From Pseudomonas congelans (GTDB taxonomy: Bacteria; Pseudomonadota; Gammaproteobacteria; Pseudomonadales; Pseudomonadaceae), in assembly GCF_900103225.1 (NCBI RefSeq), contig NZ_FNJH01000002.1, positions 344,345-408,344 of the forward strand: DNA of 64,000 nt, read 5' to 3'. Below, piece by piece: positions 9,511 to 18,409 of this stretch. The position numbers were made by a program, and so were the translations under genes. The notes under the pieces are model-generated. The model had not been told where the DNA came from, did no database searches, and saw nothing but the letters and a program-made list of their open reading frames with translations. Numbering within the stretch: the first letter of the stretch is position 1; each line of letters starts with the position of its first letter.

Positions 9511-10203
9511 ATGAGCTACAACGTCTCGCCTGTCGGCTTCGTGCGCTCCTGCTTCAAGGAGAAATTCGCCATTCCGCGCCAGCCACAGCTGGCCCCGGCG
9601 GCACGCGGCGTGCTGGAGTTGGTGGCACCTTTCGATCAGGGTGAAGCCGTTCAGGGGCTGGAACAGGTCAGTCACGTCTGGCTGCTGTTTCTGTTCCACC
9701 TGGTGCTGGAAGACAAGCCACGCCTGAAGGTGCGCCCGCCGCGCCTGGGTGGCAACCAGTCGATGGGCGTGTTCGCTACCCGCGCCACCCATCGCCCCAA
9801 TGGCATCGGCCAATCGGTGGTCAAGCTGGACAAGGTCGAAGCCGGGAGACTCTGGCTGTCCGGCATCGACCTGCTGGATGGCACGCCGGTGCTGGACATC
9901 AAGCCCTACGTGCCCTACGCCGATGCAATTGCCGACGCAACCAACCACATCGCCAGTGCCGCACCAGACCTGATACCGGTGCACTGGCAAGACGCCGCGC
10001 TGCGACAGGCTCGCGAACACGCACTGCGCCTGAATGAGCCACTGATCGAACTGATCGAGCAATGTCTGGCCCAGGACCCGCGCCCGGCCTACCAGCTCCC
10101 CACGCCGGAACGTCGCTATGGTGCTCAGTTCTGGGATCTGGACGTGCGCTGGCACTACCCGCAGGCCGGCGTGATCTGCGTGCTGGAAGTGCTGCTCGCC
10201 TGA
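9511..10203 (+). CDS. trmO: tRNA (N6-threonylcarbamoyladenosine37-N6)-methyltransferase TrmO
   Basis: TrmO (YaeB/TsaA fold) methylates t6A at position 37 of threonine tRNAs using SAM. The family landmarks are VGFVRSCFKEKFAIPRQPQL at the N-terminus, HVWLLFLFH, and RATHRPNGIGQSVVKL, the SAM-binding loop region, followed by a C-terminal domain ending LEVLLA. It has 230 residues, matching the E. coli protein (about 235). The ATG at 9511 matches the family N-terminus; a GTG at 9493 overlapping the preceding gene is also possible. It probably shares a transcript with the DUF1456 gene. Confidence 0.93.
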   Translation: MSYNVSPVGFVRSCFKEKFAIPRQPQLAPAARGVLELVAPFDQGEAVQGLEQVSHVWLLFLFHLVLEDKPRLKVRPPRLGGNQSMGVFATRATHRPNGIGQSVVKLDKVEAGRLWLSGIDLLDGTPVLDIKPYVPYADAIADATNHIASAAPDLIPVHWQDAALRQAREHALRLNEPLIELIEQCLAQDPRPAYQLPTPERRYGAQFWDLDVRWHYPQAGVICVLEVLLA

Positions 10204-10248
10204 AGCCGCTGCTTGTCTGACACGATCGAGGCGACAAACCCCGCGCAA

Positions 10249-10285
10249 CAAAAACCCGCCTGATCCAATCAAGGACGAGGCGGGT
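10249..10285 (-). terminator. Intrinsic terminator of fpr
   Basis: ACCCGCCT (10254-10261) pairs with AGGCGGGT (10278-10285). On the minus strand the stem is followed by a T-run (A-run 10249-10254 on plus), so it serves fpr. Confidence 0.8.
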
Positions 10286-10299
10286 CTTGTGCAGCCGGC

Positions 10300-11079
10300 T
10301 TACTTCTCGACGAAAGCACGCTCGATCAGATAGTCGCCCGGCTCACGCATACGCGGCGAAACGGTCAGGCCGAAGCTGTTGAGCACTTCGCTGGTCTCGT
10401 CGAGCATGCTCGGGCTGCCGCACAACATGGCACGGTCATCCTGCGGGTTGATCGGCGGCAGGCCGATGTCGCTGAACAGCTTGCCACTGCGCATCAGGTC
10501 GGTCAGACGGCCTTCGTTCTCGAAGGGCTCGCGGGTGACCGTCGGGTAGTAGATCAGCTTGTCACGCAGCGCTTCACCGAAGAACTCATTCTGCGGCAGG
10601 TGCTCGGTGATGAATTCGCGATAGGCGACTTCGTTCACGTAACGCACACCGTGGCAGAGGATGACTTTCTCGAAACGCTCGTAGGTCTCGGGATCCTGGA
10701 TGACACTCATGAACGGAGCAAGGCCGGTACCGGTGCTCAGCAGGTAAAGATGCTTGCCCGGCTTGAGATCGTCCAGCACCAGCGTGCCCGTAGGCTTCTT
10801 GCTGATGATGATCTCGTCGCCTTCCTTGAGGTGCTGCAACTGGGAAGTCAGCGGGCCGTCCGGCACCTTGATGCTGAAGAATTCCAGATGCTCTTCCCAG
10901 TTCGGGCTGGCAATCGAGTAGGCGCGCATGAGCGGACGACCGTTTGGCTGCTGCAGACCGATCATCACGAACTGACCGTTCTCGAAACGCAAACCAGGGT
11001 CGCGGGTGCACTTGAAACTGAAGAGGGTGTCGTTCCAGTGGTGGACGCTGAGGACACGCTCGTGGTTCATGTTGCTCAT
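10300..11079 (-). CDS. fpr: Ferredoxin/flavodoxin-NADP+ reductase Fpr
   Basis: The 259-residue flavoprotein exchanges electrons between NADPH and ferredoxin or flavodoxin. The FAD site is RAYSIASPNWEEHLEFFSIK, the pyrophosphate/NADP loop is STGTGLAPFMSVIQDPETYE, and the C-terminal FVEK tail is typical of the Pseudomonas subclass. Length agrees with P. aeruginosa Fpr (258). It is divergent from the LysR gene finR; in P. putida FinR activates fpr under superoxide stress (established knowledge). Together they form a redox-stress module; FdxA further on is a candidate partner (inference). Confidence 0.96.
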   Translation of the reverse strand: MSNMNHERVLSVHHWNDTLFSFKCTRDPGLRFENGQFVMIGLQQPNGRPLMRAYSIASPNWEEHLEFFSIKVPDGPLTSQLQHLKEGDEIIISKKPTGTLVLDDLKPGKHLYLLSTGTGLAPFMSVIQDPETYERFEKVILCHGVRYVNEVAYREFITEHLPQNEFFGEALRDKLIYYPTVTREPFENEGRLTDLMRSGKLFSDIGLPPINPQDDRAMLCGSPSMLDETSEVLNSFGLTVSPRMREPGDYLIERAFVEK

Positions 11080-11154
11080 GTACGTGAGGACTCCTGAAAA
11101 AATAGTGCGCGCAGAAGCACTGCGCTATTGCGCGACATTCTAGTGGCAGACACA

Positions 11155-11182
11155 ATATCTGTTAAATGAATTATCAAGATAT
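11155..11182. promoter_or_regulatory. Inverted repeat between fpr and finR, candidate FinR operator
   Basis: ATATCT (11155-11160) and AGATAT (11177-11182) form a perfect inverted repeat with 16 bases between the arms, in the A+T-rich divergent promoter region. LysR regulators bind such dyads in the region between divergent genes. Assignment to FinR is inferred from position only. Confidence 0.4.
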
Positions 11183-11202
11183 AGGTTATCGGTTATATAG
11201 AT

Positions 11203-12129
11203 ATGCGATTTACTCTCCGTCAGCTCCAGGTATTTGTTGCCGTCGCACGGCAGGAAAGCGTCTCCAAGGCCGCGGTCCTGCTGTCGCTTTCGCAGTCGGC
11301 CGCCAGCACCTCCATCACCGAGTTGGAGCGCCAGTCGAGCTGCCAGCTGTTTGACCGCGCCGGCAAGCGGCTCAGCCTCAACGCCACGGGCAGACAATTG
11401 CTGCCGCAAGCCGTCGCGCTGCTCGATCAGGCCAAGGAAATCGAAGACCTGCTCAATGGTAAATCAGGCTTCGGCTCACTGGCGGTCGGCGCTACGCTGA
11501 CGATCGGCAATTACCTGGCGACCCTGCTGATCGGCGGCTACATGCAGCGGCACCCGGAGAGCCAGGTCAAGCTGCACGTCCAGAACACCGCGCATATCGT
11601 GCAACAGGTTGCTCACTACGAGATAGATCTGGGCCTTATCGAAGGCGATTGCAGCCATCCGGACATCGAAGTGCAATCCTGGGTCGAAGACGAACTTGTG
11701 GTGTTCTGCGCCCCGCAGCATCCGTTGGCCAAACGCCCCCAGGTAACGCTGGAGGAACTGACTCATGAAGCCTGGATCCTGCGGGAACAGGGCTCAGGCA
11801 CACGCCTGACATTCGACCAGGCCATGCGTCATCATCGTAACGGGCTGAACGTCCGACTGGAGCTAGAGCACACCGAGGCCATCAAACGCGCAGTCGAATC
11901 CGGGCTGGGCATTGGCTGCATCTCCAGGCTGGCGCTGCGCGACGCCTTTCGGCGCGGCAATCTGGTGGAACTGGCCACGCCGGAGCTGGATCTGGCCAGG
12001 CAGTTCTACTTCATCTGGCACAAACAGAAATACCAGACCTCGGCCATGCGCGAGTTTCTCGAACTGTGCCGCGCCTTCACCGCCGGGGCTCAGCGCAGCG
12101 ACGAGATCGTGCTGCCAAGCCTGTATTGA
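11203..12129 (+). CDS. finR: LysR-type regulator FinR
   Basis: The 308-residue regulator begins with the winged helix-turn-helix MRFTLRQLQVFVAVARQESV and SLSQSAASTSITELERQ (about residues 1-60). A periplasmic-binding-protein-like effector domain follows (residues about 88-295). Position divergent from fpr identifies it as FinR, which in pseudomonads turns on fpr in response to superoxide or iron-sulfur stress (established knowledge; identity here inferred from synteny). No strong ribosome site precedes the ATG. The gene is convergent with dgkA, only 19 bases away. Confidence 0.88.
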   Translation: MRFTLRQLQVFVAVARQESVSKAAVLLSLSQSAASTSITELERQSSCQLFDRAGKRLSLNATGRQLLPQAVALLDQAKEIEDLLNGKSGFGSLAVGATLTIGNYLATLLIGGYMQRHPESQVKLHVQNTAHIVQQVAHYEIDLGLIEGDCSHPDIEVQSWVEDELVVFCAPQHPLAKRPQVTLEELTHEAWILREQGSGTRLTFDQAMRHHRNGLNVRLELEHTEAIKRAVESGLGIGCISRLALRDAFRRGNLVELATPELDLARQFYFIWHKQKYQTSAMREFLELCRAFTAGAQRSDEIVLPSLY

Positions 12130-12148
12130 CGAGTCTGTACGAAAGGCG

Positions 12149-12514
12149 TCAGCCCAGCAGAATGATTGCCCAGACCAGACCGATCATGCTCAGGGCGATG
12201 AACTGGGCAGCACTGCCCATGTCCTTGGCGTTCTTGGACAGCGGGTGCAGGTCCAGGGAGATACGGTCAATGGCCGCCTCTACGGCCGAATTGAGCAGCT
12301 CGACGATCAGCGCCAGCAGGCATACAGCAACCAGCAGGGCATGCTCGCCCTTGCTGACGTGCAGAAAAAACGACAGCGGAATCAGGACCACGTTGAGCAG
12401 TACCAACTGGCGGAAAGCCGCTTCACCTTTGTAGGCTGCGCGCATACCGTCCAGTGAATAACCAGCGGCGTTAAGAATACGTTTCAGACCGGTTTGGCCT
12501 TTGAAGGGCGACAT
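12149..12514 (-). CDS. dgkA: Diacylglycerol kinase DgkA (prokaryotic type)
   Basis: This small integral membrane enzyme phosphorylates diacylglycerol to phosphatidic acid, recycling lipid left from envelope glycan synthesis. It has 121 residues, as in E. coli (122), with three membrane segments and the active-site helix VELLNSAVEAAIDRIS, followed by KDMGSAAQ, the conserved C-terminal motif. The ATG at 12514 (MSPFKGQTG) is chosen because the longer frame upstream runs into erdR and has no family sequence; the ribosome site is weak. It lies 82 bases downstream of erdR on the same strand. Confidence 0.94.
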   Translation of the reverse strand: MSPFKGQTGLKRILNAAGYSLDGMRAAYKGEAAFRQLVLLNVVLIPLSFFLHVSKGEHALLVAVCLLALIVELLNSAVEAAIDRISLDLHPLSKNAKDMGSAAQFIALSMIGLVWAIILLG

Positions 12515-12596
12515 AGAGAGGCTGCTGTGTAAAAAGATGAGGAAAGCTAAGGCAATAAAGGTCAAAAAAGCGTGAATGCTCGCAACCTGAAAGCCG

Positions 12597-13244
12597 TCAG
12601 CTGGATGAAATGGACTCAAGCTGTTGTAACAACAATGCTGCCTGGGTACGCGTGCGTACTCCAAGCTTGCGGAAAATCGCCGTGACATGTGCCTTGATGG
12701 TGGCTTCGGACACACTGAGCTCAGAAGCAATCTGCTTGTTCAGCAAACCTTCACAGACCATCGTCAACACTCGAAACTGCTGCGGCGTGAGGCTGGCAAG
12801 GCCTGCGCTGGCAGCTTTCGCCTCGTCTGAAACACTGATCACTTCATTGACCTGCGGCGGCCACCAGACGTCACCATCGAGCACTGTGCGGACCGCCTGC
12901 TGAATCACTTCCAGCGAGCTGGATTTGGGAATGAAGCCACTGGCACCAAACTCTCTGGAACGTACCACGATGGAGGCTTCTTCCTGCGCCGAGACCATCA
13001 CCACCGGTATCTGCGGGTACTGGCCACGCAACAGGACCAGCCCGGAGAAGCCATAGGCGCCAGGCATGTTCAGGTCCAGCAGAACCAGGTCCCAATCAGC
13101 CTTCTCCCCCAGGCGCGATTCGAGCTGGGCAATGCTTTCTGCCTCGACCAGCCGTGCGTCAGGCCCCAGGCCGATGCTCAGCGCCTGATGCAGCGCACTG
13201 CGAAACAGGGGATGATCATCAGCGATCAGGATGTCGTAGGTCAT
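12597..13244 (-). CDS. erdR: NarL/LuxR-family response regulator ErdR
   Basis: The 215-residue regulator has an N-terminal receiver domain with acidic pocket ADD (residues 8-10) and phospho-acceptor Asp57 (LLDLNMPG). A LuxR-type helix-turn-helix follows near the C-terminus (LTPQQFRVLTMVCEGLLNKQ and SEATIKAHVTAIFRKLG). In P. aeruginosa the gene next to dgkA is erdR, acting in ethanol/acetate metabolism (acsA control) with a separately encoded hybrid sensor (established knowledge, identity by synteny). No sensor kinase gene is present here, so it is an orphan in the window. The 245 bases upstream hold no gene I can support. Confidence 0.85.
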   Translation of the reverse strand: MTYDILIADDHPLFRSALHQALSIGLGPDARLVEAESIAQLESRLGEKADWDLVLLDLNMPGAYGFSGLVLLRGQYPQIPVVMVSAQEEASIVVRSREFGASGFIPKSSSLEVIQQAVRTVLDGDVWWPPQVNEVISVSDEAKAASAGLASLTPQQFRVLTMVCEGLLNKQIASELSVSEATIKAHVTAIFRKLGVRTRTQAALLLQQLESISSS

Positions 13245-13489
13245 GTAATGATCCTGTTTTTATAGTGAGGGGCCGAAGAATCGGCCGCCCAGCGAGGCTG
13301 GCGAACGCGCAGTGCGAAACCCCATAGCGGGCCCCGGCGCACCGCCAGACCACATGAATCGGCTTCCAGGCGGCGCCAAGCATGCCCAGCATGGCCATGA
13401 CGGTCAAGCGCGAAGCGTCGATACCAGGGAACATGGATGGCAATTAGCCAAACCAGCGCAGTTCTGCCGCCCTTGTCCATGAAAAGCCT

Positions 13490-14200
13490 TCAAATGAACG
13501 CCTTCAAATGGGTATGCGCAGCGTCGTCGGAATCAATCGGATTCTGGTACTTGGCGCCCAGATAATGGGCGCTGAACACGTCCAGATAAGCATCCAGCAC
13601 TCCGCTGGCACTGGCGTCACCGGCCAGTTCCAGACAGAGGGCGGCCACTTCCGCCGTGCAGAAGTGATCATCGCGCCTCGATCGACGCAAACGGTAGCGC
13701 GAGATCTGCTCGGGCTCCAGACTCAATACCGGAAACCGCTCCAGATACGGGCTCTTGCGAAACATCTTGCGTGCTTCGGTCCAGGTGGCGTCCAGCAGAA
13801 TGAACAGCGGACGCTTGCCATCCAGGCATGCAACCTTGTTCACCACGCGCTCTTCGGCAACAAACTCTCCGGGAAAGACGATGTAGGGCTGCCACTGCGG
13901 GTCGTCCAGCAAGGCGAGCAATTGCTCATCGACCTCTATCCGTGACCAGAGGAAGGCATGAGTGTCCTTGATGACATCGGCTATCAGCCAGCCGGTGTTG
14001 GTCGGCTTCAAGGGCTCGGTGTCATACATCAGCAGGCAGATGCCCGACTCGGCAGCGACGCTGGGCCGCCATTCGCACAGACAATAGCTGGAGATCACCC
14101 GGCATTCCGGGCAGCGCGGCGCGCGCGAGCCACGGGCAATAAAAGGCCTGGTACTGCGGGCCAGACGCTCATCGCGCAGGCGGGAAACGGCATGGCTCAT
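13490..14200 (-). CDS. tapT: DTW-domain tRNA-uridine aminocarboxypropyltransferase (TapT/YfiP-like)
   Basis: The 236-residue DTW-domain protein carries the family signature as LLDATWTEARKMFRKSPYL and a Cys-rich N-terminal cluster, RCPECRVISSYCLCEW, expected to bind zinc. E. coli TapT (YfiP) uses SAM to make acp3U47 in tRNA (established knowledge). Family membership is clear from the sequence; the site modified is inferred. It is monocistronic and divergent from the QSregVF gene. Confidence 0.85.
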   Translation of the reverse strand: MSHAVSRLRDERLARSTRPFIARGSRAPRCPECRVISSYCLCEWRPSVAAESGICLLMYDTEPLKPTNTGWLIADVIKDTHAFLWSRIEVDEQLLALLDDPQWQPYIVFPGEFVAEERVVNKVACLDGKRPLFILLDATWTEARKMFRKSPYLERFPVLSLEPEQISRYRLRRSRRDDHFCTAEVAALCLELAGDASASGVLDAYLDVFSAHYLGAKYQNPIDSDDAAHTHLKAFI

Positions 14201-14454
14201 TACAGGACACGCCTGCGGGGGAAATACATCGACACCACAAAGACTCGGCAGGATTAAAGTCCGCGCAGTTTATCAGAGCCCCGGCACTTCAACGCGCTTT
14301 CGGTCCGGCCGCCTCTTTTCATACAGAGTCTAGGCCCGATGAAGACTCCTGCTCTATACTTCTGCGCCATCGCACCCCGCGCTATCGGTGGGCTGCCCGG
14401 AACGCACTTTGAAGTCGCTGGTCCAACGGCCAGTTACTTAATCAGGAGAGTTTA

Positions 14455-14871
14455 ATGCTGCGCCTTATCGTACCCACCCTTACGCTTTTGCTCGTTGCTC
14501 CACTGTGCGCCCAGGCGGCGTCGAAACAGGAGTTCGAACTCAGCAAGATGCTGGAAAAAGTCGCTAAGGAAAGCAGTGTCGGCACGCCGAGAGCGATCAA
14601 CGAAGACATCCTTGATCAGGGCTATACCGTCAGCGGCAACCAGCTGATCAACCACCTGAGCGTTCGTGAAGGCCAGGCTCAGCAGATGCGCGCCAATCCG
14701 GATGTGATGCGCAACCAGCTGGGCAATAGCGTTTGCCACAACAACGGCTTCCGCCAGTTGATGACCAAGGGTGCCGTACTCAAGTATCAGTTCACCGAGT
14801 ACAAGACCAACCGCCCGGTTGTGACGCAGACCTTTCAGGCTTCCGACTGCACTGTAAAGCCCAAGCAATAA
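14455..14871 (+). CDS. Small secreted QSregVF-family protein
   Basis: The 138-residue protein has a clear signal peptide (LRLIVPTLTLLLVAPLCAQA, cut near residue 20-22), leaving a small periplasmic or secreted domain with two Cys (94 and 132), a likely disulfide. Features such as INHLSVREGQAQQM and VCHNNGFRQLMTKG match my memory of the P. aeruginosa PA3611 family, named quorum-sensing-regulated virulence factor. Its molecular function is not known to me. The ribosome site AGGAGAG lies just upstream. It is not clearly in an operon; a GC-rich hairpin follows. Confidence 0.8.
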   Translation: MLRLIVPTLTLLLVAPLCAQAASKQEFELSKMLEKVAKESSVGTPRAINEDILDQGYTVSGNQLINHLSVREGQAQQMRANPDVMRNQLGNSVCHNNGFRQLMTKGAVLKYQFTEYKTNRPVVTQTFQASDCTVKPKQ

Positions 14872-14902
14872 GCCACACCCGACATTTAGCCGCCCCCCCA
14901 CG

Positions 14903-14923
14903 CGCGCCTGTCTCTCAGGCGCG
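14903..14923 (+). terminator. GC-rich hairpin after the QSregVF gene
   Basis: The perfect 8-bp stem CGCGCCTG/CAGGCGCG has a 5-base loop and no T-run. It may be a weak terminator or an mRNA 3' end stabiliser. Confidence 0.4.
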
Positions 14924-15067
14924 TCAGTCGAGCAATACTCAAGACATCCTGCAACTCATCCACCCGTGCAATGAGCAGGGAATGGGTAGCCTTTCTGTGC
15001 AAACCGGGACATCATCGATTCAACACGCCCCAACAGGCCATTGACTCTGCAGGAGGAAAAATCCCGA

Positions 15068-16180
15068 ATGCCGTATGTACCTGACGATCTTCTATCCCGA
15101 CACTTTCAAAGCAACGGCCTCGACCTGACCAGCAAGATCGAAGAGCACATCAATGAGGTGGCTCCGGGCACGAAAAACCTGCCGCTGTACCGCGACATGA
15201 TGCTCACGGTGCTGCGCATGGCCCAGGACGACCGCAACCGCTGGGACGTCAAGATAACGCTGCAAACCCTGCGCGAACTGGACAAGGCCTTTCGAGTGCT
15301 CGAACGCTTCAAGGGCCGCCGTAAAGTCACCGTATTCGGCTCCGCTCGTACGCCGACGGAACATCCGCTGTACGCACAGGCCATGGAACTGGGTGAAAAG
15401 CTGGCCCGCTCCGACATGATGGTCATCACCGGCGCAGGCGGCGGCATCATGGCGGCAGCCCATGCCGGTGCAGGCTTGAAGCACAGCCTTGGGTTCAACA
15501 TTACCCTGCCCTTCGAACAGCATGCCAACCCCACCGTAGAGGGCAGCGAAAACCTGCTGCCTTTCCACTTCTTCTTCACGCGCAAGCTGTTCTTCGTCAA
15601 GGAAGCCGACGCGCTGGTGCTGTGCCCCGGCGGCTTCGGAACTCTGGATGAAGCGCTGGAAGTGCTGACGCTGATACAAACCGGCAAAAGCCCGTTGGTA
15701 CCCGTCGTATTACTGGACACGCTTGGCGGGAGCTTCTGGCAAGGTGCGCTGGACTTTATCAAGCATCAGTTGCAGGACAATCACTACATTCTGCCAGCCG
15801 ACATGAAGCTGATGAGGCTGGTGTACAGCGCCGACGAAGCGGTGGAAGAGATCAACCAGTTTTATGCCAACTTCCATTCCAGCCGCTGGCTGAAAAACAA
15901 GTTCGTTATCCGTATGCATCATGCGCTGAACGAGCAAGCCCTGGAGCACATGCAGGAAGCTTTCGCTGACCTGTGCATCAATGAAAACTTTCATCAGCAC
16001 AGTTATCAGGGCGAAGAGCACGATGAAGCGCAATTCAGTCACCTGACACGACTGGCGTTCACCTTCACAGGACGCAATCAGGGCAGGCTTCGAGAACTGG
16101 TGGATTACATCAATCAACAGGAAAACTGGGAAGACGCTTCAGCGGCGAAGGACTCGGTTCAGAGACGGGCGCCAGAGTAA
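15068..16180 (+). CDS. LOG-family Rossmann-fold protein (TIGR00730 type)
   Basis: The 370-residue protein has a central LOG/lysine-decarboxylase-like domain with nucleotide loop VFGSARTP, the segment MMVITGAGGGIMAAAHAGA, and the signature CPGGFGTLDEALEV, which contains the PGGxGTxxE motif. Such proteins cleave nucleoside monophosphates to base and ribose-5-phosphate (PpnN, cytokinin-activating LOG; established knowledge). This is an extended bacterial version with extra N- and C-terminal helical regions, so the exact substrate is open. The ATG at 15068 is fixed by the strong AGGAGG at 15051-15056; a TTG further upstream would place this site inside the gene. It is convergent with recX. Confidence 0.85.
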   Translation: MPYVPDDLLSRHFQSNGLDLTSKIEEHINEVAPGTKNLPLYRDMMLTVLRMAQDDRNRWDVKITLQTLRELDKAFRVLERFKGRRKVTVFGSARTPTEHPLYAQAMELGEKLARSDMMVITGAGGGIMAAAHAGAGLKHSLGFNITLPFEQHANPTVEGSENLLPFHFFFTRKLFFVKEADALVLCPGGFGTLDEALEVLTLIQTGKSPLVPVVLLDTLGGSFWQGALDFIKHQLQDNHYILPADMKLMRLVYSADEAVEEINQFYANFHSSRWLKNKFVIRMHHALNEQALEHMQEAFADLCINENFHQHSYQGEEHDEAQFSHLTRLAFTFTGRNQGRLRELVDYINQQENWEDASAAKDSVQRRAPE

Positions 16181-16193
16181 GCGCCCTGATATA

Positions 16194-16661
16194 TCAGTCA
16201 TCCCCGCCACGGCCGCTTAACAGGCGGCCGATCATTTCCAGCGGATAGCCGCGATAACTCAGAAACCGTCCCTGTTTGGCTCGCTCGCGCGCATCGGCGG
16301 GCAAGGCACCGGCAAACTTGCGCTGCCAAAGCTCGTGAAGCTTCTCCTGCCAGTCCACGCCACACTCCCTGAGCGCCTGCTCGATGTCGGAACGTTGCAA
16401 GCCACGCTGACCAAGCTCTTCGCGAATACGGACAGGACCGTAGCCCGAACGTGCCCGGTAAGAAACGAAGCTTTCAAGGTAACGGGACTCGGAGAGCAAG
16501 CCTTCCTCGACCAGACGATCAAGGGCTGCATCGATAAGCTCGGGGGGAGCGCCGCGCTGACGCAGTTTACGCGTCAGCTCGACTCGACCGTGCTCGCGAC
16601 GTGCGAGCAGGTCCATTGCAGTGCGCCTGACGGCGACAGGTGTATCAAGCACGGCAGGCAT
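16194..16661 (-). CDS. recX: Regulatory protein RecX
   Basis: The 155-residue helical-repeat protein has the RecX pattern [52 protein letters not shown] and a C-terminal [16 protein letters not shown]. RecX caps and restrains RecA filaments. It begins only 5 bases after the recA stop, so it is expected to be expressed by read-through from the LexA-controlled recA promoter. Confidence 0.95.
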   Translation of the reverse strand: MPAVLDTPVAVRRTAMDLLARREHGRVELTRKLRQRGAPPELIDAALDRLVEEGLLSESRYLESFVSYRARSGYGPVRIREELGQRGLQRSDIEQALRECGVDWQEKLHELWQRKFAGALPADARERAKQGRFLSYRGYPLEMIGRLLSGRGGDD

Positions 16662-16666
16662 GGCTA

Positions 16667-17731
16667 TCAGATATCGACATCTGCTTCAGACATATCATCG
16701 GCAGCCACTGCTTCACGGGAGCCGACAGCCTTGGTATCGACGCCTGGGGTCAGCAACTTGTCGCGGATCTGCTTCTCGAGCGCTTTGCAGATTTCCGGAT
16801 TATCTGCCAGGAACTTGGCCGAGTTAGCCTTGCCCTGACCAATCTTGCTGCCCTGGTAGCTGTACCAGGCACCGGACTTCTCGACAAAACCATGCAGAAC
16901 GGCCAGATCGACGATTTCACCGTTCAGGTAGATACCCTTGCCGTAAAGAATCTGGAACTCGGCCTGACGGAACGGCGGAGCTACCTTGTTCTTCACAACC
17001 TTGACGCGGGTTTCGCTGCCGACAACTTCATCGCCTTCCTTGACCGCGCCTGTACGGCGGATGTCCAGACGTACCGAAGCGTAGAACTTAAGCGCGTTAC
17101 CACCGGTGGTGGTTTCCGGGCTACCGAACATCACGCCGATCTTCATACGGATCTGGTTGATGAAGATCACCAGGCAGTTGGCGTTCTTGATGTTGCCGGT
17201 GATCTTGCGCAGGGCCTGCGACATCAGACGCGCCTGCAGACCCACGTGCATGTCACCCATTTCGCCTTCGATCTCTGCCTTCGGCACCAGCGCAGCAACG
17301 GAGTCGACCACGATCACGTCGATGGCATTGGAACGCACCAGCATGTCGGTGATTTCCAGCGCCTGCTCACCGGTGTCCGGCTGCGAAACCAGCAGGTCGT
17401 CGACGTTGACGCCCAGTTTGCCGGCGTATTCCGGATCCAGTGCGTGCTCGGCGTCGACAAAGGCACAGGTAGCGCCCATTTTCTGGGCCTGAGCGATGAC
17501 CGACAGCGTCAGTGTGGTTTTACCGGAAGACTCAGGACCGTAGATTTCCACGATCCGGCCTTTCGGCAGACCACCAATACCAAGTGCGATATCCAGACCC
17601 AGCGAACCGGTGGAGATGGCAGGGATCGCCTGGCGATCGTGATCGCCCATGCGCATCACGGCACCTTTACCGAACTGACGCTCGATCTGACCCAAGGCCG
17701 CAGCCAAGGCTTTCTTCTTGTTGTCGTCCAT
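16667..17731 (-). CDS. recA: Recombinase RecA
   Basis: RecA forms filaments on single-stranded DNA, exchanges strands and triggers LexA self-cleavage. The 354-residue protein has Walker [10 protein letters not shown] (65-73), Walker B in [12 protein letters not shown], and DNA loops L1/L2 around [20 protein letters not shown] and the [12 protein letters not shown] stretch. The ATG at 17731 is preceded by GAGGA and matches family starts; an in-frame start 12 bases upstream is less likely. The C-terminus is the usual acidic tail. A LexA box lies about 50 bases upstream, and recX follows. Confidence 0.98.
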   Translation of the reverse strand: MDDNKKKALAAALGQIERQFGKGAVMRMGDHDRQAIPAISTGSLGLDIALGIGGLPKGRIVEIYGPESSGKTTLTLSVIAQAQKMGATCAFVDAEHALDPEYAGKLGVNVDDLLVSQPDTGEQALEITDMLVRSNAIDVIVVDSVAALVPKAEIEGEMGDMHVGLQARLMSQALRKITGNIKNANCLVIFINQIRMKIGVMFGSPETTTGGNALKFYASVRLDIRRTGAVKEGDEVVGSETRVKVVKNKVAPPFRQAEFQILYGKGIYLNGEIVDLAVLHGFVEKSGAWYSYQGSKIGQGKANSAKFLADNPEICKALEKQIRDKLLTPGVDTKAVGSREAVAADDMSEADVDI

Positions 17732-17781
17732 TGAAGTCCTCACGTAATCAAATTCAATTAGGGCCTTGATGGCCGCAACAC

Positions 17782-17797
17782 CTGTATAAGTAGACAG
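17782..17797. promoter_or_regulatory. LexA (SOS) box upstream of recA
   Basis: CTGTATAAGTAGACAG is a CTG-N10-CAG palindrome close to the Pseudomonas/E. coli LexA consensus, 51 bases upstream of the recA ATG. It predicts SOS control of recA-recX. On the other side pncC ends at 17825, so its transcript runs toward this site. Confidence 0.9.
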
Positions 17798-17824
17798 TAT
17801 TATTCCACAGCAGTGAGCGCGCGC

Positions 17825-18340
17825 CTACCCCTGTTTTGGCATTTCTCCGCGTGCAAGCTGTATCAGCCCGTGCAGCGCGGCTTCGACCGCCTGTCGACGG
17901 ACCTGATCACGGTCGCCATCGAAGTGGCAACACCGGGCGATCAGCGCCTCATCCTTGCCCCAGCACAGCCACACGGTACCGACCGGTTTGTCCGGCGAAC
18001 CGCCGCCGGGCCCTGCGACACCGCTGACCGCGACGGCGAATCGTGCACCACTTTCACGCTGTGCGCCTTGCATCATGGCTTCGACAACCGCCTGACTGAC
18101 CGCTCCGACCTGTGCGAACAACCCCTCGGGCACCCCTAACTGCCGGGTCTTCTGGGCATTCGAATAGGTTACGTAGCCGGCTTCGAACCACGCCGAGCTG
18201 CCGGCAATGCGCGTGATCGCTTCAGCGATTCCGCCCCCGGTACAGGATTCGGCCGTCGTCACTTGAGCGTTCATTGCATCGAGAAGCCTGCCAAGCGTAT
18301 CGGCAAGCCCGGTTATCTCATCCACGGTGTCCTCATTCAT
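17825..18340 (-). CDS. pncC: CinA-family nicotinamide-nucleotide amidohydrolase PncC
   Basis: The single-domain C-terminal CinA type (171 residues) deamidates nicotinamide mononucleotide to nicotinate mononucleotide in pyridine nucleotide recycling. Family motifs are TTAESCTGGGIAEAITRIAGSS, with the catalytic Ser region, and SGVAGPGGGSPDKPVGTVW. It lacks the N-terminal MoCF-like domain of full CinA, as E. coli PncC does. It is transcribed toward recA, as in many gamma-proteobacteria. Confidence 0.93.
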   Translation of the reverse strand: MNEDTVDEITGLADTLGRLLDAMNAQVTTAESCTGGGIAEAITRIAGSSAWFEAGYVTYSNAQKTRQLGVPEGLFAQVGAVSQAVVEAMMQGAQRESGARFAVAVSGVAGPGGGSPDKPVGTVWLCWGKDEALIARCCHFDGDRDQVRRQAVEAALHGLIQLARGEMPKQG

Positions 18341-18409
18341 GCTGGAAGGCCTGTAAAAGTGAATCCTGAGGCAGCGCGCGCCCCTTGCTGAGGGGCTGTG
18401 CCTGCCGAT

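Noticed and set aside
13245..13489. Possible small genes between erdR and the DTW-domain gene
   Set aside because: Short open frames exist, but none has a ribosome site or recognisable sequence; treated as a promoter region.
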